From Lepeophtheirus salmonis (Eukaryota > Arthropoda > Copepoda > Siphonostomatoida > Caligidae): DNA of 64,000 nt. Shown here in pieces: positions 32,710 through 44,179 of this stretch; the first letter of the stretch is position 1; every line of letters starts with the position of its first letter. A program made the position numbers and the translations under genes. Below the pieces are notes generated by a model. The model did no database searches. It had not been told where the DNA came from and saw only the letters and a program-made list of their open reading frames with translations. Location of the stretch: NCBI RefSeq assembly GCF_016086655.4, contig NC_052136.2, positions 13,516,001-13,580,000 of the forward strand. Reading direction: 5' to 3'.

Positions 32710-35540
32710 GAATTATTACGATTTTACCTTGGTGCCGCGAACAAATTAACTATATAAATTATGTAGAACTTAATATCAATTTTTGCTGTAGTAGAACAAA
32801 TACCCTTTGTGTGGTCGTAATTTATAATTGAATGCACTCATTACAAAAATTAAACAAAAACAATTATTGATATAACTATTGAAAAATTTGGTTTTCAATT
32901 TGCAAACCGAGGGCTTAAACTATTTATTCTTGTTAGAGTGGTTTCTTGGATATATTGACAGCGTTTTTGAAGTTTTCAAGGATACCCCACACACCCCAAG
33001 GACTTGCAACTATTTTTTAGTATTAGGAGGGTTTCTGGGATGTATTAAATTAATTGGGAGTGGTATTAAGTAGTCCCACACTACTCCCGGGCCGATCCTA
33101 GGGTGGAAGATATTCAATCATATTTTAAGAGACCCTAAGCTATTTAATTACCTCCCCCCATTCCTAACCAATCTCGATCCATTTCTTAGAAGATTTAAAA
33201 ATTAAAAAAATATCAAGGAAACTGTATGGCAATAGTATTACTCACATTTGAAGGTACTTCGTTGGGGAATGGAACACACTACTATGTTTAGATATTTGTC
33301 ATAAATAATATTAAGAGAATTTATAATGTGTTATTGTTCATTATAAAGTTTGAACAAAATATGGAAATTTTTCTAACTGGCAATTTTCCTCGATGGCAAT
33401 TTTCTTCCGGGCAGTTTTCCTAGCACCGTTATGTATTCATTCTTTTTCAATCATCTTTTTTTCCTTTTTCATTAATTTCAATATCAATAACCAATCAAAT
33501 ACCAATAATAAGGGATAGAGAATTGTTTCTTTATTGCCCTTTGATATAGACATTGCATGTATTTTACAACGAAAAATATGAAAATTATCTTTATACCCCA
33601 AAATTTGTTAAGTGTGTTTATTAAAAAATGATTTACCGACTTTTATATAATTTAGTGTTATTTTTCGTCTTAAGATGTAAAATTTGTCCGTTCATGTTTT
33701 TAGATTTAAAAATACCTTAGTTATTTATGTAACTGATTTTGAGTTAGAAAAAATGATTTGTAAGTACAAAAAATGACAAAAATATACCCGTTTTTTTAGA
33801 CATCTAATACATCCATTATATTTAATCGTAAAGACAGAACAATTTTGTAATAAAAAAAAGAGTGAATATAAAAATATTTAAAAAGTTGCTCGACATTTAA
33901 AAAAAAATATTTATTCATCTATCAATGCTTATTAATAGTAAATAAAATTTTAATCCCTGTAGAACAAAAAAACATAATGTAAAAAAAAAATTGTTGATTA
34001 GTATTAGCGATTCATCGCTAAATAACTTTTATTTTAATGAAAATAATGAAGAACACTTTTATTTGTCTAAAATGAGAAGCTAATATTTATTATTATACTA
34101 AAAGAAATCAATGTTAAACTTCCTTTTTAATTATTTACTTTTCAATTAAAGAAAATTATTCACAACCATTTTTTTTAAATCTTCATACATATTGATTTCA
34201 AATTGTCCTTAAAAACAAAGGTTGATTTTTATTAGTTTCTTTTATTCTAAAAAAACAAAACATAATTATCAACATTTTATCAATAAAATATTTATGATAA
34301 AAGTGACTAATTAGACCGATTATTGATTATTTACTGATTAATTAAAATATAATAATTACACTTTAGTCTAACAAAAACACAAATATTTTGTCAAAACTAT
34401 AATCACTCATAATTTTGAGGATAGATAAGGAATTTTTGCCCAAAAAATAGGTAAGATAGTTTTGGAATAAAAAATACCCATGTTTTTCAAAAGCAGGGGA
34501 TTCCAAACACCCCAAGAAAGTAACATAGGGGAAGTTGTATTATGGATGCTCTTGCCTTGTCAATGTCTTCTTATCTATACATCAATCCATAGTATGTTAC
34601 TCGATATTTAATATTCTATATCTTAATTAGAATGAAATATTGTTCAGTTGTATCAGTGAGTAATTAGTATTATATATATATGTAGTACTGATATTAATTG
34701 AATTAAGTATTTATTAATAAATTAATGATGGATATATCTTTCTTAGTCAAACACCCTATTTTTCATCTGTACTAAACTCTGATTCACAAATTTGATTTGT
34801 GTATTGAATTTTATGTGCAAAATTCAAAATATAGTCCGAGTTTGTTGCTCAAACAGTTCTAAGACTTTTATCCCTCGTTCTCTTATCCTCGACATTTTAC
34901 GTCATAGGAAACATAACTTATAACATAAAAATTTACCCTCCTTCTAACTCTTGTTCTTTTATTAAAAAATTAAATTAGAAACTTAAATACTAGATGTTAA
35001 ATATGTGAAAAAGTTTTTTTCAAAATAAAACATAATTTTTGTTTGCTTCAATACATTAAAACAAAAATGCAGATTATTTTATAATTTGAAATCTGGAAGA
35101 TAATTAAAAGGATCATTGAATCAAATAATTCAGTTGTTAATAACATTGGTAAATACTTGAATTCTGATACAATTTAAAATTCAAACCCTTCAATGATTGT
35201 TTTATTTGTATTTTGCCGTGCTGGGTGGTACTAAAACTTTTTTTTTGTATCTGATTCGGTTGTGTTGAATATTTCCGTCGAAAAATTTCGAACTATCCTC
35301 TTTTTATTTACGACTGACATCCTATTTTTTCCAATTTTATTTTGACATATTTAAGTTTTGGAAAGAATGTGTTTTGATATCTTTTTTTAAAAAGGTAACA
35401 CGTTTTTCAGATACTTTTCTTTGAGTTTCTCTCTCATTAATTTAAAGATTTTTTTAAATCATTGCTCCAATAATTTAAAATTTAAACTTACATACTGTTT
35501 TTTCACTCTCCCTAATGCCATGCAGTGTTTTTATTTATTT
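32710..35540. other. long AT-rich stretch
   Basis: Very AT-rich; no gene or transposase block seen. 32985-33175 is GC-richer ('cccgggccgatcctaggg'), but I cannot assign it. A 16-bp minisatellite sits at 33378-33425. Confidence 0.45.
33378..33425. repeat. three-copy 16-bp tandem repeat
   Basis: Units 'tggcaattttcctcga', 'tggcaattttcttccg' and 'ggcagttttcctagca' follow one another with few differences. Confidence 0.65.
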
Positions 35541-35544
35541 GATA

Positions 35545-36080
35545 CGTCACCAGGTCTATATTAGAAATATAAAGATTATAAGATTCATATGTACTTGTAT
35601 CCATTCAAAATTTGGTTTTGGTTAAAAAACAGTCATTTTACGCTATTCTTGTGAACATCTATGTAATGAAGCATTTATTACAAATATATATGAACTTATG
35701 CCATTTTCAAAATATTAGACAAATTTTATCGTCAAATAGTGAGTAGCTTTTGAAGAAAATAGCACAAAAGAAAATAGATATACAAGCAATATTCTTAAGG
35801 AGTTAATAGGTTGAGGGAAAATAGTGGGACAGGGTAGTTGTTCAGTGGATATATGTCATGTTCCCCTCTCATAAGTAGGTATAGTTTTTGACATATATGG
35901 TTCCATAGTAATTAAGAACTAATATAATCTCAATTCTAAAAATGGATATAAGAAAATGTGTGTAAAAACAATTTAAAAAGTTATTTATCTCTTTCTGTAT
36001 AGTGTTCGAAACTCATAAGAATATCTTTTTTAATCTGGAAGATCCAACTCACTTATAATCCCGTCATAATTCAAATTAAA
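35545..36080. repeat. ~550-bp direct repeat E, copy 2
   Basis: Same orientation as 30420-30990 and separated from it by about 5 kb. It carries an extra 'atat' in the conserved core and a diverged segment near 35615-35640. Confidence 0.8.
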
Positions 36081-36368
36081 GAGATAGTCTTTATTATATC
36101 AAAATAACCCATGTTTTTTTCTTCAGTATATTCTTATCTCAAAAAAATATATGTTCGATTTGTTTTTATTTCCATCATTTATTGGGGAGAGTGTGCCAAT
36201 AGAAAGCATACAATATTTCTTAATGTAATTCGTTTGTCTTGTAATGACGTTACTGCGTAGGAAAGCACAAAAAACACTCCATTTAAAAAAAATTCTTTGA
36301 GAGAGATATTTTTTTCTTACAATCAAATAAAAATTTGGAATGTGCAAAGAGATGATTGGAACAATCAT

Positions 36369-37476
36369 TTAACCCTTTTGCATAAACGGGACACTGGTGC
36401 CCCATATATTCATTCATTCGTCATTGTATTATTTTTCATTATATTTGAAACATTTTTAAATTATTAAAATTTATAGAAAAACTCTTATCATAGATCTTTA
36501 TGCTCGTGCTATATAAGTCTTCAAATTATGTCATTTTTTTGGAACTCGATAAAATAACATTGTATGCGTCATATGTCATTCAGGTATGGATAATTTAAAT
36601 TGTTTATTCAATTTTTGTCTAGTATAAGGAATAATTGTTGAATATTTATTTATGCTTTGATGAAAAATGCAAAAGTCATGGCAGTTTAAAATTGTAAGGA
36701 CACTAGTGTCCATCTCGGTTTGAATGGATTTTTTTTCCTCTTTTTATTTGATTTAAAAATTTCTTCAGGATTAGACTTGTATCTTTGGTTTATGTTCTTT
36801 TGGAGTATTCATATTAAAGTACTCTTTATTAGTGGGAAAATTAGCAATTAAAATATGTAGTTAGGTATATATTTTATGAATACTTTTATTGAATGGAGAG
36901 TTGATCATAAAGTAGTTAATGGAAAGAAAACAAAGAACATGGTATTTCAAGCTTTATAAGCATAACTATTTGTTGCCAAATTAATAGCATTTTAGAAAAA
37001 GTAGAGAGTGCTGAAGAAGAAGATATTGACAATTTATTAAATGAACATAATAGTTAATTTATAGCTGATGAAGAGCTATCAACGAAACGAATGTAAAAGA
37101 TGCTTCGTTGACTCTTGAAGCCAACATTCACGTCATTATATATGATACTTTGAATTTTCACTTTATTACTCTTATAATCTTTGAGATTATCATCCAAACA
37201 AATAAAGTAAGACAATTGATAGTCTATCTGAACCAATGGCTTACAAATTTTTTGTCCTACTTTTGAGACATCGGGGAATCGGTCTTATGGATTAAAGAAC
37301 TGCTTCATACCACGTAAATTGCAAGTCATGAACACATTTTCTTAAAAGAATCTTCTTAGACTTCATTGATATAATTTGCACAAATAGCAATATCGTTAAA
37401 TATCCAAATAAAAGATACAGAATCGACTAAAATAATCTATTTTTTTTTCAATTCCCTGTGGGTCTGAGAGGGTTAA
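36369..37476 (+). mobile_element. piggyBac-like element flanked by TTAA
   Basis: TTAA at 36369-36372 is followed by 'CCCTTTTGCATAAACGGGA'. TTAA at 37473-37476 is preceded by sequence whose reverse complement is 'CCCTCTCAGACCCACAGGGA'. TTAA targets with CCCT-starting ends are typical of piggyBac. A GGGACACTGGTGCCCC near-palindrome lies just inside the left end, and a related 'ggacactagtgtcc' is at about 36698-36711. The interior (36880-37100, 'EEEDIDNLLNEHNS.FIADEELS') looks like the acidic N-terminus of a piggyBac transposase, but the rest is unreadable. At 1.1 kb it is internally shrunken and inactive. Confidence 0.6.
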
Positions 37477-37479
37477 TGA

Positions 37480-38555
37480 ATGTTTGTAATTATTGATATA
37501 TAATTTTTGGATTTCCTATTTATTTTAATTTTTTGAGGGATTTTATACGATTACTATAATTCGATTTTCTCTTTTATTTCATAATTATTCTAGTAATGGT
37601 GAAAGTGAAAATGAGTCCTTATTTGGTGAAAAACCCCAAGGAGAAAAATGAGTATTCTTTCACTGAAATTAAATCAAAAATTTAGTACAATTTCTTATTG
37701 GATATTATTGGCGTGTTTTATTATTAAACGTAATTATGTTGTATTTAGTATGCTGGTTATTGTAGCTAAAAGGTAATTTACGTGAAATTATAATAATAAA
37801 AAGGAGAGCTGAGTTGTCATTAGAATATATTTTTAATTTTATTAAGAAATACTCTATTTAAAATATGTAATTATTTAGTTTCAATATTTATCACGTTTTT
37901 GCTACTGTCATTTTCCTAATACTTTTTACCTTAAGCTGAAATAATTGTGCCAAATTTTCAGGTAATCGACTTTTGGGACCAAAATAATTCTAACAATTCA
38001 TAAAAAACTATAACTATATTCACATTTAGCAAAATGAAGAAACTTTCTAATTATTTTACCAAATGGCTTCTTTTTTTTGGTTAAGATAATTTATTTATAT
38101 TCTACAATACAAACAGTGTAAATAATAAATACGTATAAAGATAAAAATTAGGTAATATAAACGGCTTATATTTGATCTTTTCCGTTTTGAAAGAAAAAAT
38201 AATAAAGGTACATTAAAGTTGACCCATTCTATCCAAAAAATATATCATAAATATATCAATAGGAGAGTTATACGATCTAGGAATAGAGAAGGAAAAATAA
38301 GTCCGTTTGGCGGGGTTAAAACCAATTCTAATTCTTTAATTTTATTATCAATTTTTTCAATTATTAATTAATTATCAATACCAATATGTAATATCAATAT
38401 CTTATGATACTATTATTACACATTTTCAATAACTTGACGTGATAGACACTACAAATTATTTTCAATAAGAATACATAATAAAGGTATTGATATCTGTATG
38501 TTTATTGCACCAACATACAACTATTTTCTCCATATAAATGCATTTTTACATTTAA
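37480..38555. other. AT-rich stretch, nothing recognised
   Basis: No coding or element signal on either strand. Confidence 0.4.
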
Positions 38556-38559
38556 TGAG

Positions 38560-38742
38560 AGACCTATGGTTTGGCCTACTGGCTCACAATGGATTGGATG
38601 TCAATGTCTATTTTTGTGGTCCCAATTAGCATAAAATGAAACAGAGTATGATCGGGTTTTTTTCTCTTTGGATTTTATGTACTTCATGTGTGTGAGATCA
38701 AAGGCTCTTTGCAGCCCCTGGACCAAAAGTTGCCCATCCCTG
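38560..38742. mobile_element. hAT-like terminal fragment
   Basis: The reverse complement of the right side starts 'CAGGGATGGGCAACTTTTGG' at 38742, a classic hAT terminal inverted repeat, followed inward by 'agcccctg'/'caaaggctctttgc' subterminal sequence. The opposite end is not visible, so this is a truncated or solo end. Confidence 0.5.
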
Positions 38743-38754
38743 ATATGGACGCTG

Positions 38755-39605
38755 TACGTGTACTGTATAGCGCGCAGCTTTCTAAATACTCCCTTTATAT
38801 TATAGCATAAAAAGTTATTATTGTAATATAAAATTTAAAACCATTTGTATAGAAATGTTAATATTTTTAATTGCATTTGATTTATTTGAAGATTTCTTCT
38901 CTCCATTCTTGGTAATGGACCAATGGATTTCAAAATATTTTTTTTTCTACAGTTTCCTTTAAAACTGTTCTTTGAATTATATTTTATAACAATTGATGTT
39001 ATTTTGTATCAAAACATATTTTTTATTATTTCAATTTTTTTTTCCTAGAAGAAAGGAAGTTATCTCTGCTTATACTTAACCAATCTTAGTGCAATTATAT
39101 AAAAGTAAATGTAAGAAGTATAAGAAACTTCCAACAAAATTGGATCAACTTGAGCGGCATGTGACAAAAAATATTTGTTTGAATGTTCCAGTTATTAGTC
39201 TTCTTTGTAAACTTAACTTCATAAGATCATTAACAATTAAAATTAAAATTTAGATCCAAATTATAAGAACCCCATTAAAAAGTTCAAAAAAGAATGTTTA
39301 TATTCATAAATTAAGATATCAGTAAAGAGTCACATCATTATGTGTCATCTAATTGATTTGTGAAGAATATGCACCATTGGGACTGTATTCAGAGTAAGTA
39401 TCTGAATCATCTCATATAGATTGGTTCAACTTTCCAAAACAAATAAATATTCCAATGTATGCTAAAAATTGAGGAACCTTTATTCTTGACATTTCTTAAA
39501 GTCAAAGTGGTCCATTACTATCTAAACACTTTGATTTTTTAAATTCAACAAGATATGCTTTATTAATTCACAATAGAATTTCAACACAATTAACACAATA
39601 AATGA
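38755..39605. other. AT-rich stretch, nothing recognised
   Basis: No coding or repeat structure seen. Confidence 0.4.
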
Positions 39606-39609
39606 ATGT

Positions 39610-39930
39610 GTGTCTGAGCTTATGTAACCATTAATGGAGCTTCCGTTAGTGGCAATGACATCTTCCAGGCGGCAGAGAAGGCCTAACACCCACTGCGGAT
39701 GTAGTTCTCAGACATGGCGGCCCAGTGCTGTATGCCAGTGGCTTTTAGTGCCTCGGTGTTTTGGATGGTGGACGCTATAAGCCTTCTCGTTTACATGCAC
39801 TCTGAAGGTATAGTCAAAGAGATTGGTATCAGTGCTATAGGGGCCCAAAAGTGTCAAAATATTCAAAATAATTTTGAAGTAGAGGCAAGGGTTTTTTTCA
39901 TTGCTGGTATCAAAAGTAGCCATTCCACCC
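39610..39930 (-). mobile_element. mariner transposase C-terminal fragment
   Basis: On the minus strand 'NLFDYTFRVHVNEKA' corresponds to 'NPLDY.FW..VE.KA' with the third catalytic acid. Then 'HHPKHRGTKSHWHTALGRHV' follows the usual 'HPN..ALKA.V..AW..M' pattern, and in another frame 'CRLEDVIATNGSSIN' is the terminal block. At least two frameshifts. The overlapping plus-strand ORF is a shadow of this. Confidence 0.75.
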
Positions 39931-39934
39931 TCAC

Positions 39935-40540
39935 AAGGCTTTTTCTATCCACTTTTTTATACCTCTCTGTGTCATTTTCTCAATTTGTACGCAAGCGGGT
40001 AAAACTCAGTTTTTTATTTTATTCTATTATTGTTCATTATATATTTATTCATTATTAAGGTAGGGAGTACTTTAGTACTGGAGTCTGAATTATATCTTAC
40101 ACCCCCCAAAAAGAAATCAAGAATTTAAAACAATTTTTTTTAATGATAACTTGTATGCTGTTTGGAGTCATTCGTAATAATTATTATTTACTTTTATATC
40201 TATACATATAATAGTTTTTACTTGAATGAATAATTACCTAAAGATGACTACTACTTCTACATATAAGCATAGATACAAGGTAAGTAAATAAATAAAACAA
40301 AAAAACAACAACCTATAAAACATAATAATAAAAAAAAATAGCATCCGAAAAATTAGTAAATAAATATCTAATTAAAAATATACCCACAACACGCTTGATA
40401 AAATATTATCTACTTTTGAACCAATTTGTGTGTCAAATAAAATAAAGTTTAATAATTTAAAAAAATATATATATATTTATGCTTTAATATATCGAAATAT
40501 GAATTAATTTCAATCACTAAGCTTCATTAAATATTGAATC
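39935..40540. other. AT-rich spacer
   Basis: (AT)-rich microsatellite-like tract near 40463-40480; nothing else. Confidence 0.4.
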
Positions 40541-40544
40541 CGTA

Positions 40545-40734
40545 ATGTTCAGATTTCAATGGACCACCCGGTACATAGAATTTTCAACCTCCGAAACTTT
40601 TTGTCTTGTAAAATTAGGACTGTTCTTCTCTTTTGTCAGTGGACAAACATACAAAATCGATAGGAGATCAAATACTTACCTCCGTTACTGTATTTTCAAA
40701 TTGAAGTACAAAAACGATAATGTTTGGATAACTT
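40545..40734 (+). CDS. candidate protein-coding exon
   Basis: ATG at 40545 opens a frame 'MFRFQWTTRYIEFSTSETF' with a hydrophobic stretch 'CLVKLGLFFSFVSG', then 'TYKIDRRSNTYLRYCIFKL' and 'KNDNVWIT'. It ends at a consensus donor GTGAGTATG starting at 40735. An excellent acceptor ('ttcttctcttttgtcag' ending at 40639) lies inside the ORF, so the exon may instead be 40640-40734. Both options keep the frame open. The product is unrecognised. The end phase would also fit the exon starting at 44179, but that exon has its own signal peptide, so joining them as one protein is unlikely. Confidence 0.35.
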
Positions 40735-40839
40735 GTGAGTATGTAATTATGGTTGATCATATTTTGAGGCTTACAAAAATTTGTATAGACATGAGGGCAC
40801 ATATATTACACATAAATGTATGTACTCGTAGGTAGGTAC

Positions 40840-42830
40840 ACCTTCGTGCAGACGTGACTTTTTTGAGATTCGGTCTACAGTTAAGTAAGTTAATATTTAC
40901 ATTTTATCCACTCTTCATTTTTTATTGAGTTAATTTGGAACTCTTTTATAGATGGTATAAATATATCTATGTACTAGATGAAATCCCCCTGGTTCAATAA
41001 AGTACTTTGGTTCAACATTATGGGATATAAAAATAATGAGACTTGTATTTTTATTTTGCAAAGGCAATTTAGCTTTACTACAAGTATGTCAATCGTTAAT
41101 TTTGTGGTAATCGTTTTGATTGTAGTACGCAAACCTTTCTTCGTTAAAGAAACAGAAAAAAAAAAGCACCAACTCAGTTGGTAGTGAGCCAATTCTTCCC
41201 ATTTATCATTATCCGCAATTTATCTTTTGTACTTTTTGTAAGTAAACATATTTCTTCATTACGTCTAGGATTCATACACAAAAACATGTTCCAATGTTTT
41301 TGTGTATGAATCTTTCATATGTTAATCTCTGTTTACTATTCTATATGTTCTTATTCATAACTTTAAAAAAACCTCAAGAGTCTCTAACAAAGTTAGCCTA
41401 CCCTTAATTACTTTCTCTTCAGATCCAAACATGTATATTATCCTAAGTTTTTTAAACTCTTCAACACAAAAAGTCTTATTGCATATGACTATTTAAAAAA
41501 AGTATCCTTTCACGATACTCTAGAGCAATAATTATCAGTATATAATTTCAAATAGTAATTGTTTGTAAATATTAAAATTATAATTACAATGACCTGCATT
41601 TTATTGTTTTATATATCTCCAATATAAAACTTATAGATTATCCTACCTCGATTGTCATTCGAATACAAAGCGTCCAAAAATTCAAAAATATAACTACCTA
41701 TTAAATATGTTGCTAATCTTTTTAACAAAATTGCCCAAGTGGTTAAACTCCTGATATAATTGTTTAATAATAGCATAGGTAAGTATATCCTCTTTACAAA
41801 AGTGCTATTTCAGTTTATACTCTCCGCCACATGACTTAAGTTGGTCTTGCAAATATGTGTGTATTAAATAAGTGTAATCATATTTCTGAATTAATTAATT
41901 TTATAGGCAATCAATACAAAAAACTTACACATGGACTTAGAACATAACTAAATAAAAATGGAGTAAGTTAATTATATAGAAGTGAGAGCATAGATAAACT
42001 TTGGCATCTTTGTTGTGGAACTACCTTATGGTCTCTTTTTTCTTTTCAAATACAAACAAAATTTTGAAAAAATTGCTAATTAAGAAATAAATTCCGAATT
42101 ACTTAATTTAAAAATAAATTCTTAATTTAGTAAGAGGTTTTGTGATCATTAACTTTTGTGTTGATTATTCTCAATTTCTCTTTCTATTTTTTCATTAAAA
42201 CATCTTAGTTATATTTTATTGCAATCATTCTTAGTTATTTTCTACAAAATCTTGATTAGACAAAGGCAAACAAAAAATAGTTCTGTGATATCTGACATAA
42301 TATACTAGGGAAAGCAAGGAAAAACTAAGGATATTATGCATAGTAAAAATGAACCAAGAATTTTTAATAAGAATAAGCAAACAACACCTGTGATTATTCA
42401 AGTATTTGTGGCTTATAGACACCAGAAAAATAAGATGGGGTCAAAAAACATCAAAACAAAGACAATTATTTCTTTCTGTGATGACATTTAGTATAACTAG
42501 CAGCACCTTTATTGAACTATTTGAGGATTTTACTATTTTGATTGGTTGGAGACAACTTTTGAGCAAGAAAAAAGCATTAATCTACAAAATCATAAACATT
42601 TGATCTGCAAACGTGTATATTAATTTAATAAGGAAATCCATTTTAAATATAATAAAACACTTTTTAAAAGTTTTATTTGGAAAGGAATACCAATTCAGTT
42701 TTTTGTTCTTTTTTAAAACTATATTAATTTGTATCAAGCATGAGTAATTGATCTTTCATTTTATTAAGATCATTGACTTTTAAAAAATCTAGTTCAACAG
42801 CAACTTGTTGACAGAAAATTTGTATTCAAT
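40840..42830. other. AT-rich stretch
   Basis: Contains a perfect short hairpin at 41269-41312. No coding signal is recognised. Confidence 0.4.
41269..41312. repeat. perfect 19-bp-stem hairpin
   Basis: 'gattcatacacaaaaacat' at 41269-41287 is exactly reverse-complemented at 41294-41312, with loop 'gttcca'. The stem does not extend beyond 19 bp. Confidence 0.9.
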
Positions 42831-42834
42831 GATC

Positions 42835-43285
42835 AAGTAGTGACATTTAGGGATGTAGCAGAGGAGCGCTGATATGTCTCCAACACTAAACACTCTGCTT
42901 CAGTGATGATGTTAGGCCTGGACGCATCCAAAAGTGAAGGCAATGCATCCCGTGTGCTTCCCTTTAGGATACAGGCTGAAGCCTGATGAGTATGTCCAAA
43001 TTATGTACACCAAAGTTTTCCCATAGATCTAATCCCTCGTTGGCGATTCTTCCTTTGTGTTCCATACCACTAGAACCTGCCCATACAGCAAAGTAAAGCA
43101 AAGAATGACAGTAGGTCAACATGCATTTCTGGTAAATAATTTCTGGCCGTCATAGAGCCTAGCCCTCTTCGCCCCTAGACTATTACATATAGGATTCCAT
43201 GTTGTCCAAGTATTGCAGGTGACGCTGCAACAGGAACCGGATCCTGAAGATTTATATCAACAAGTTCCATGAGCAATACATAATT
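42835..43285 (+). mobile_element. mariner transposase relic
   Basis: The plus strand gives 'HSASVMMLGLDAS', then 'DEYVQIMYTKVFPWI' and 'GDSSFVF', then 'NNFWPS', and 'RPLDYYI.DSMLSKYC' (about 43165-43215), i.e. the middle and third-acid region of a mariner transposase in order, spread over shifted frames. The second-Asp block is degraded. It is inactive. Confidence 0.7.
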
Positions 43286-43289
43286 TACT

Positions 43290-44165
43290 ATATGAAAACA
43301 AAAAGATTTTCGCAGACAATGTGTTACAAAATTGCCAAGTGTAATTTTACAATTATTTTACGCCCATATTTAAATATGATTATAACCCAATTTACGTCAT
43401 TTTCAAGAGTAAATGCAGATGTTTTAGAATATTTATTATGTGGGAAAGAAGTGAAATATAATTGTTTCACACTTTATGAATAAAGGATGAAAATTTACGC
43501 CATATTTAAGAAAAAATTCAAAATTTGATTTGTGAGACCTAAACATTTTTTTTATGATAACGAAACTCAAGGATGTAATTTGTATGCCTTGGTTAAAAGT
43601 ACCAGTCAAGGAACAAAAATTCTAACCATAATATATGATAACACCGGAAACAATATTTGAACAATCAACAAAATATGTATAAATAACTTTTTCACTGAAT
43701 GGAGGAAACATCAAAACTACATTTATTCGTAATGAAATTTGACTTTGAAATGTTGAATCCATGATTTCTAAAATTGTTACCTACTCTAACTCACTTGAAT
43801 CATAAGCTATAGATCCAAATTATTAAAAAAAAACTCTCAAGAAGTCTTTTACTCTTCTTAAGAAAGATAATTCTATATATAAAATGAAATATTTTTTCAT
43901 AAAAAAAATATTTTGATAAATATTTAAAAGATTATTATTAAAAAGACGACTCGAAATTTTTTTCATTCTTTCAAATAAGATATTTGAATACATCATTATA
44001 TGTGGATGTGAAAGATTACCAATGTACTTTTTGAATGAATACATTCTTCAATATATTTTGTTCTGCTATTAAAAGCATTTAAATGCTCTTTTTAAGACAC
44101 CAAAATAATATTTTTATAACATCATAAATCCTTACTTTATATGTACCTATGAATAACTCTTTTAC
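43290..44165. other. AT-rich sequence upstream of the Methuselah-ectodomain-like gene
   Basis: The last ~80 bp (44095-44178) is the end of an intron, conserved in the duplicate at 9692-9775. No upstream exon or promoter could be placed with confidence. Confidence 0.45.
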
Positions 44166-44178
44166 CTTTGATTTCAGA
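44166..44178 (+). promoter_or_regulatory. splice acceptor of the exon carrying the start codon
   Basis: 'ctttgatttcag' ends at 44178, one base before 'at' and the ATG at 44180. An upstream 5' untranslated exon is therefore expected. It also shows that the longer non-ATG ORF start at 44168 is not genuine. Confidence 0.6.
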
Positions 44179-44179
44179 T

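Noticed and set aside
39714..40058. 114-codon plus-strand ORF
   Set aside because: It overlaps, in antisense, the mariner C-terminal fragment read on the minus strand.
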